Origin: Mucilaginibacter terrigena
GTDB taxonomy: Bacteria > Bacteroidota > Bacteroidia > Sphingobacteriales > Sphingobacteriaceae
Direction: 5' to 3'
Length of the DNA stretch: 64,000 nt
Assembly (NCBI RefSeq): GCF_004168255.1
Contig: NZ_SEWG01000001.1
Span: 496,001-560,000 of the forward strand
Shown here: piece after piece, positions 59,880-64,000 of the stretch
How the letters are laid out: each line of letters begins with the position of its first letter
How positions within the stretch are numbered: position 1 is the stretch's first letter
Translations under genes and position numbers: made by a program
Notes under the pieces: generated by a model
Databases searched by the model: none
Told to the model about the DNA's origin: nothing
Seen by the model: only the letters and a program-made list of their open reading frames with translations

Positions 59880-60128
59880 CTAATAGTTGTACCTGTAATA
59901 GCTTTCCCTGAAGTCTTTTCCCATTTCAGCAAAACGGCTGGATACAGTCTTTAAAAACTTCTCGTCAAGCAACTCGAACACGCTGTTCACACCTTCTGTC
60001 AAATCCATTTCAGGTATCTTATAACTCTGCTCAAGGGTACCCTTCTCTATCTTCACAATAAACTTTTGGTTCATATTCAGTATAGAGATCTTAAACTCAG
60101 GGTGGGGTAGTTCTGCAATTATTCTCAT
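59880..60128 (-). CDS. Small protein of unknown function
   Basis: This 82-residue protein starts MRIIAELPHPEFKISILNMN and continues FIVKIEKGTLEQSYKIPEMD before a helical end (NSVFELLDEKFLKTVSSRFA). The pattern appears widespread in Bacteroidota as a short conserved hypothetical. Its ATG overlaps the TGA of the CrtA-like gene (ATGA, 60125-60128), so the two are translationally coupled. Confidence 0.75.
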   Translation of the reverse strand: MRIIAELPHPEFKISILNMNQKFIVKIEKGTLEQSYKIPEMDLTEGVNSVFELLDEKFLKTVSSRFAEMGKDFRESYYRYNY

Positions 60129-60838
60129 GATGTTGTTTCTGTTTTATCCGGTCCCGCTAAAGGGTCTTTTCCGTTTAATGTTCCGATGCTTTCTATGATC
60201 CGGAACCGCGCGAAAAGCTCCTCGCTGTACCAGCCCTCGCTTCGTGTTTTTTTGATCACTTCGGCATGTTGTTTACTACCATAGGCAAAGGCCTTCATAT
60301 CTTCCAAACTTTCCCATATCGAGAAGGTCGCCTGCCGGTAAACCGGCGCTTCGCCCACACCCAAGGATGTGATGTACCCCGGTGCGCCTGTCATCAGGTT
60401 TGCAACTTCATCTACATGGCTCCAAAAATTCTTCAGTCTGCTCATTTTAATGGTAGCGCGGGTAAGTACTGCTATCCGTCCACAAGTAATTGCGTTGTTG
60501 GGGTTGCCAAATGGCTCTTTACCGTCCCATTTGCCATGGCTTTGCATAGGTTCGCAGAGTAATGTCCAGCTTTCAGTGCCTAATGCTTTCCACCATTTGC
60601 TCACCACAGAAGTTGCAGCGAACTTATCGTAAGCCTCTCTATCGTTCCAAACGGCCAATAAGCCCCATTGTTGCCAGTCGGGTTGCAGGTCAAATGTGCC
60701 GTTGCGGCCGCTGCCCAATAATTTCCAAAACGTACAGCCATCCTGTAAACACATTGGTATACGGTGTACGGCCATGGCCAGCAGGGCAAAAGGCACAAAT
60801 GCTTTACGGTAACGCACTATGGTGAGGCTGACGATCAT
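60125..60838 (-). CDS. Spheroidene monooxygenase (CrtA)-like protein
   Basis: ATG 60838 gives 237 residues; a GTG at 60892 is also open. It shows the CrtA-family regions WKLLGSGRNGTFDLQPDWQQ (residues ~37-56), WWKALGTESWTLLCEPMQSH (~82-101), and the C-terminal PVYRQATFSIWES, MKAFAYGSKQHAEVIKKTR, GWYSEELFARFRI. The family adds keto groups to carotenoids in purple bacteria. No carotenoid gene is nearby, so another oxygenation or a binding role is possible. Confidence 0.8.
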   Translation of the reverse strand: MIVSLTIVRYRKAFVPFALLAMAVHRIPMCLQDGCTFWKLLGSGRNGTFDLQPDWQQWGLLAVWNDREAYDKFAATSVVSKWWKALGTESWTLLCEPMQSHGKWDGKEPFGNPNNAITCGRIAVLTRATIKMSRLKNFWSHVDEVANLMTGAPGYITSLGVGEAPVYRQATFSIWESLEDMKAFAYGSKQHAEVIKKTRSEGWYSEELFARFRIIESIGTLNGKDPLAGPDKTETTS

Positions 60839-60900
60839 TCCCTGCGAAAATAAAATATTAAATATGAGATTTAGCTTATTTACTTTCAACACCGCATCGT

Positions 60901-60908
60901 TACTTTTG
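60901..60908 (+). promoter_or_regulatory. -7 box (TACTTTTG) of the fRMsr gene
   Basis: A perfect TAnnTTTG match ends 4 nt (CTTT) before ATG 60913. By the SRP RNA calibration, transcription should start at the ATG. The upstream gene is divergent. Confidence 0.6.
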
Positions 60909-60912
60909 CTTT

Positions 60913-61395
60913 ATGGCAGAGGATTTACAAATAACCGCATCAACCGATAAAGAGGAGCAGTACCGATCGCTCATTCCACAAATAGAAGCGCTGCTTTACG
61001 GCGAAACCGACCTGGTGGCTAATCTGGCCAATATCGCAGCAGCATTAAAGGAACAGTTTAAATGGTTTTGGGTTGGGTTTTACCTAATAAAACAGGACGA
61101 ACTGGTGCTTGGACCTTTCCAGGGACCTGTAGCTTGTACGCGTATTGCCAAAGGCCGCGGTGTTTGCGGCACGGCATGGCAGCAGGCCGAAACTTTAATT
61201 GTGCCCAATGTTGATGAATTTCCGGGGCATATTGCCTGCAGCTCGTTATCCCGGTCAGAGATTGTGCTGCCTTTGTTTTCGCATGGCGAAGTTATCGGGG
61301 TATTGGATGTGGATAGCTCGGAATTAAATGCGTTTGATGAAATAGATGCCAACTATCTTGCGCAGGTAATAAACCTCATCAGGTTTAATGCGTAA
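60913..61395 (+). CDS. msrC: Free methionine-(R)-sulfoxide reductase (GAF domain)
   Basis: The 160-residue GAF-domain enzyme reduces free methionine-R-sulfoxide. Family cysteines are in ACTRIAKGRGVCGTAWQQ (two Cys, residues ~75-92) and HIACSSLSRSEIVLPL (~111-126), matching fRMsr. The substrate loop FWVGFYLIKQDELVLGPFQG (~53-69 region) is present. With MsrA at 43787, both sulfoxide epimers are covered across two compartments. The mRNA is probably leaderless. Confidence 0.92.
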   Translation: MAEDLQITASTDKEEQYRSLIPQIEALLYGETDLVANLANIAAALKEQFKWFWVGFYLIKQDELVLGPFQGPVACTRIAKGRGVCGTAWQQAETLIVPNVDEFPGHIACSSLSRSEIVLPLFSHGEVIGVLDVDSSELNAFDEIDANYLAQVINLIRFNA

Positions 61396-62038
61396 GGTTT
61401 ATTTTATATCGGGCTTGGGTGCTGATAGCAGGATATTCAAGTATATTTTACTGCCGGATGGGTATGAGAAAATACCAACCCACATCATCGTTCCTAATAA
61501 AAAAGACACTTTAAGTAATTATGCTGAAAAGATTGTATTACAATATAATATAAGTAATTGTGATATCGTTTGGGGCGATTCCCTTGGGGGTATGATAGCC
61601 GTCGAAATTGCCAAACAAGTGCGACTGGATATGGTACTGCTTACCTCTACCATAAAAACTGACAGCGAAGCGCCCTGGTATTTTAAGATCTTCAGGAAGC
61701 TGCCTGTATATGAACTTACGCCCGCTAAACTGATCACTAAACTCGGCGCGTTTGTAAAGCCAATTATGCGCGGATTAGCATCTGAAGATGCTGAAACCAT
61801 TAAAAGCATGCTTAAAAACTCAACGCCCGAATTTTTAAAATGGGGGGCACAGGCCGCGCTAAATTGGCGAAACGACAAAATACCTGATAATTGTTATCAC
61901 ATCATCGGCGATAAGGATCTTGTTTTCCCATATAAAAACATTAAAAACCCCACAGCGGTTATAAAAGGCGGCACACACATTATGGTGTTTGATAAGGCAG
62001 CTGAGATAAATTCGTTATTGGCTGACATTCTGAAGTAA
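61388..62038 (+). CDS. Alpha/beta-hydrolase
   Basis: The 216-residue protein opens with a beta strand and oxyanion region (VYFISGLGADSRIFKYI, residues ~3-19) and has a GxSxGG nucleophile elbow in VWGDSLGGMIAVEIAK (Ser ~62). The Asp is in IIGDKDLVFPYKNI, and the His in GGTHIMVFDKA (~200). It is shorter than typical esterases and lacks a large cap. Substrate unknown. Its ATG overlaps the fRMsr gene by 8 bp, and the glycosylase gene follows with no gap, so they form an operon. Confidence 0.88.
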   Translation: MRKVYFISGLGADSRIFKYILLPDGYEKIPTHIIVPNKKDTLSNYAEKIVLQYNISNCDIVWGDSLGGMIAVEIAKQVRLDMVLLTSTIKTDSEAPWYFKIFRKLPVYELTPAKLITKLGAFVKPIMRGLASEDAETIKSMLKNSTPEFLKWGAQAALNWRNDKIPDNCYHIIGDKDLVFPYKNIKNPTAVIKGGTHIMVFDKAAEINSLLADILK

Positions 62039-62641
62039 ATGAAACTCCCCGAAACCTATTATCACAGCCCGGATGTTGTTGCCCTAAGCCGCGATTTGAT
62101 AGGCAAATACCTGTTCACCAATATTGATGGTGAATTTACCGGTGGATATATTGTTGAAACAGAGGCTTATGCTGGCGTTATTGACAGGGCCGCGCACTCG
62201 TATGGCGGGCGGATGACACCACGCACCCAAACCATGTACATGCAGGGTGGGGTAAGTTATGTTTACCTGTGCTATGGCATCCACGAGATGTTTAACGTGG
62301 TGGTATCGGAAGAAGGACAACCGCATGCCATTTTAATAAGGGCCATACAACCTGCTGAAGGCTTGGATATGATGATGCTGAGGCGCAACATGGATAAGCT
62401 AAAACCCAACATCACCAAAGGCCCCGGCTCTGTAGCCAAAGCGCTGGGCATATCCCGTAAGATAAACGCTATGAGTTTGCAAAGCGATGTGATATGGATA
62501 GAGGACAGGGGGCTTACCTTCCCGGACGAAGAAGTTGCCGCCGGCCCGCGTATTGGGGTTGATTATGCAGGTGAGGATGCTTTGCTGCCATACCGCTTTT
62601 ATGTGCGTGGAAATATTTATGTAAGCAAGCCCAACAAATAA
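62039..62641 (+). CDS. DNA-3-methyladenine glycosylase (AAG/MPG type)
   Basis: This 200-residue enzyme excises alkylated purines from DNA. The AAG signature is VETEAYAGVIDRAAHSYGGR (catalytic Glu, residues ~38-57), with MYMQGGVSYVYLCYGIHEMF intercalating-loop region (Tyr, ~67-86). ILIRAIQPAEG and TKGPGSVAKALGI are also typical. It is complete, starts at ATG 62039 directly after the hydrolase TAA, and is monofunctional without fused domains. Confidence 0.93.
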   Translation: MKLPETYYHSPDVVALSRDLIGKYLFTNIDGEFTGGYIVETEAYAGVIDRAAHSYGGRMTPRTQTMYMQGGVSYVYLCYGIHEMFNVVVSEEGQPHAILIRAIQPAEGLDMMMLRRNMDKLKPNITKGPGSVAKALGISRKINAMSLQSDVIWIEDRGLTFPDEEVAAGPRIGVDYAGEDALLPYRFYVRGNIYVSKPNK

Positions 62642-62683
62642 TTTGCTTGTTGGTTTATTGGTCAGTTAATTGATAAATACACT

Positions 62684-63181
62684 ATGAGCAATTGGTCGAA
62701 AGCGGAAAGCTTAAAATATTTTAAAGATAAAGTGAACGAGGTGAAAACAGCCATGCTCACTACTTATAACGCCGATAAAGGGTTTAACAGCAGGCCTATG
62801 GGTACTGCCGATGTGGATAACGAAGGGAACATCTGGTTCTTTACAAATGAGTATTCACCCAAGGTAAGTGAGATCTCGGTAGAGAACACCGTATCGTTAA
62901 CCTACTCGGATGTAAAAAATCACACCTACTTAAGCATTGTTGCCGAAGCTTCGGTAGTGGATGATAAGGCAAAAATGAAAGAATTATGGAACCCGTTCAT
63001 ACAAGCTTTCTTCCCTGCGGGTTTGGATGATCCTAAACTTACCCTGTTAAAAGTAACACCTACCGATGCCGAGTACTGGGACAGCAGCAGCAGCAATATG
63101 GTGGTATTGTTTAACATGCTTAAAGCAACCCTTACCGGTAAGCAGTACGACGAGGGTAAACACGGAAAAATAGATTTATAA
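62684..63181 (+). CDS. PPOX-family (general stress protein 26-like) FMN protein
   Basis: The 165-residue split-barrel protein shows the family pattern TAMLTTYNADKGFNSRPMGT (residues ~22-41), then GNIWFFTNEYSPKVSEISVE and VSLTYSDVKNHTYLSIVAEA. Such proteins bind FMN or F420 and resemble GS26. Conserved enzymatic residues of PdxH proper are absent, so it is unlikely to make pyridoxal phosphate. It is separated from the glycosylase by 42 bp and followed by a terminator. Confidence 0.88.
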   Translation: MSNWSKAESLKYFKDKVNEVKTAMLTTYNADKGFNSRPMGTADVDNEGNIWFFTNEYSPKVSEISVENTVSLTYSDVKNHTYLSIVAEASVVDDKAKMKELWNPFIQAFFPAGLDDPKLTLLKVTPTDAEYWDSSSSNMVVLFNMLKATLTGKQYDEGKHGKIDL

Positions 63182-63186
63182 GATTC

Positions 63187-63212
63187 GGGCGGATGTATCA
63201 TCCGCCTTTTTT
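63187..63212 (+). terminator. Rho-independent terminator after the PPOX-family gene
   Basis: GGCGGATG (63188-63195) pairs with CATCCGCC (63199-63206) over a 3-nt loop, followed by TTTTTT. It begins 6 bp after the stop codon. Confidence 0.88.
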
Positions 63213-63225
63213 GTAATATTGGGTG

Positions 63226-64000
63226 ATGATTTACCAGGATACCTTACAATTCGCGCTTCAGTTGGACGAACAGGACACTTTAAAAAGTTTCCGCAATGAG
63301 TTTTTAATGCCGAAGCATAACGGGCACGACGCGGTTTACTTATGCGGCAACTCATTAGGCTTACAGCCACGTTCGGCTAAGAAATACATACAGGATCAGC
63401 TTAACGCCTGGGAAGATAACGCGGTTGAGGGCTGGTTTATGGGCGACGAGCCCTGGCTTAAATATCACAAGGCTTTACTTGCGCCATTATCCGGTATTTT
63501 AGGCGCTAAACAAACCGAGATAACGGTAATGAACTCACTTACAGTAAACCTTCATTTGCTGATGGTAAGTTTCTACAAACCAACAGCTAAACGTTATAAA
63601 ATATTGATGGAAGCTGGCGCTTTTCCATCAGATCAATATGCCGTAGAAAGCCAGGCGCATTTCCACGGTTTCGACCCTAAGGATGCCATCGTCGAGGTAG
63701 CCCCACGTGCCGGGGAAACCACTTTACGTACCGAAGACATCCTGAAAAGCATAGCCGATAACGCCAATGAACTTGCGCTGGTACTATTCAGCGGGATAAA
63801 CTATTATACCGGGCAGTTCTTCGATCTGGAGGCCATTGCCAAAGCCGGGCACGCCATAGGCGCGGTTGTTGGGTTCGATCTGGCACATGCCGCCGGGAAT
63901 GTACCCCTAAAACTCCACGAATGGGATGCTGATTTTGCCTGCTGGTGTTCGTATAAGTACATGAACTCGGGCCCCGGTGGTATCAGCGGCATATTTGTGC
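63226..64000 (+). CDS. kynU: Kynureninase (partial)
   Basis: The open frame runs from ATG 63226 (a GTG at 63223 is also in frame) off the end of the window, 258 residues so far. Kynureninase converts kynurenine to anthranilate and alanine with PLP. Present are LCGNSLGLQPRSAKKYI (residues ~40-56), NAWEDNAVEGWFMGDEPWL (~60-78) and VMNSLTVNLHLLM. GVVGFDLAHAAGNVPLKLHE-like bases give the PLP Asp motif, and CWCSYKYMNSGPGG contains the PLP lysine (~residue 247). It should run about 165 residues further. Confidence 0.92.
   Translation, partial: MIYQDTLQFALQLDEQDTLKSFRNEFLMPKHNGHDAVYLCGNSLGLQPRSAKKYIQDQLNAWEDNAVEGWFMGDEPWLKYHKALLAPLSGILGAKQTEITVMNSLTVNLHLLMVSFYKPTAKRYKILMEAGAFPSDQYAVESQAHFHGFDPKDAIVEVAPRAGETTLRTEDILKSIADNANELALVLFSGINYYTGQFFDLEAIAKAGHAIGAVVGFDLAHAAGNVPLKLHEWDADFACWCSYKYMNSGPGGISGIFV

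Overview
The window comes from a Bacteroidota chromosome, most probably a Sphingobacteriaceae member (Mucilaginibacter/Pedobacter-like; this is inferred from gene content, not proven). Supporting signs are a type IX secretion (T9SS) type B substrate with its PorP/SprF partner, a GH92 alpha-mannosidase, Bacteroidota-type promoters (TTTG, about 19 bp, TAnnTTTG), almost no Shine-Dalgarno sites, a small SRP RNA, and many REP-like palindromes between genes. Base composition is moderate, apart from a few clearly AT-rich genes that look acquired. No tRNA, rRNA, CRISPR array or recognisable transposase was seen.

Layout. 1-600: tail of a NifU-type gene, a terminator and a solitary copy (A) of a ~200-bp repeat. 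0.6-14.5 kb: housekeeping and envelope genes, including a T9SS cell-surface unit (3714-7856 with 2675-3709), an SpmAB-like membrane protein, two OsmC proteins, an OmpA/TSP3 protein, an acetate transporter and phosphoglycerate mutase. 14.6-19.1 kb: S9 peptidase and signal peptidase I. 19.2-28.0 kb: an export operon (HlyD adaptor, TolC, ABC ATPase, two FtsX-like permeases) ending in its own NtrC-type activator and histidine kinase. It is preceded by a clear sigma-54 promoter and a perfect 20-bp palindrome. 28-34.6 kb: PhyH oxygenase, TfoX-like protein, GH92, and an omega-amidase/aminotransferase pair. 34.8-37.7 kb: a TrpXYZ-like ABC importer. 37.7-44.5 kb: leader peptide candidate, TPR protein, soluble-sugar-dehydrogenase-like lipoprotein, Asn/Arg/Gly-rich secreted protein, aldo-keto reductase, a structured RNA-like element, MBL hydrolase and MsrA.

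44.5-48.0 kb is the most accessory stretch. Repeat copy B sits directly upstream of a solitary RepA/DnaB-like ATPase with a C-terminal helix-turn-helix, followed by a very AT-rich TPR-DUF2971 protein. Both repeat copies carry paired GTGTCCC/GGGACAC boxes around an AT-rich core, like an origin or operator next to a replication-type ATPase. I consider this the best candidate for an undescribed element. 48.7-54 kb is ordinary: YpdA-like reductase, SRP RNA, PrmC, RibD, EamA and YigZ. 54.2-58.6 kb: MgtE, then biotin synthase bracketed by two AT-rich conflict modules (an MNT-HEPN toxin-antitoxin pair and an Mrr restriction enzyme), then an orphan encapsulated-ferritin-like gene whose start codon lies in a 16-bp inverted repeat. 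58.6-64 kb: a secreted SAM-hydrolase-like protein, a CrtA-like protein, free methionine-R-sulfoxide reductase, a hydrolase, 3-methyladenine glycosylase, a PPOX-family protein and the start of kynureninase.

Several genes (ribD, the fRMsr gene, probably prmC, ypdA and the DUF3820 gene) have a -7 box ending exactly 4 nt before the start codon. The same spacing separates a perfect -7 box from the mapped-by-structure 5' end of SRP RNA, so these mRNAs are probably leaderless.
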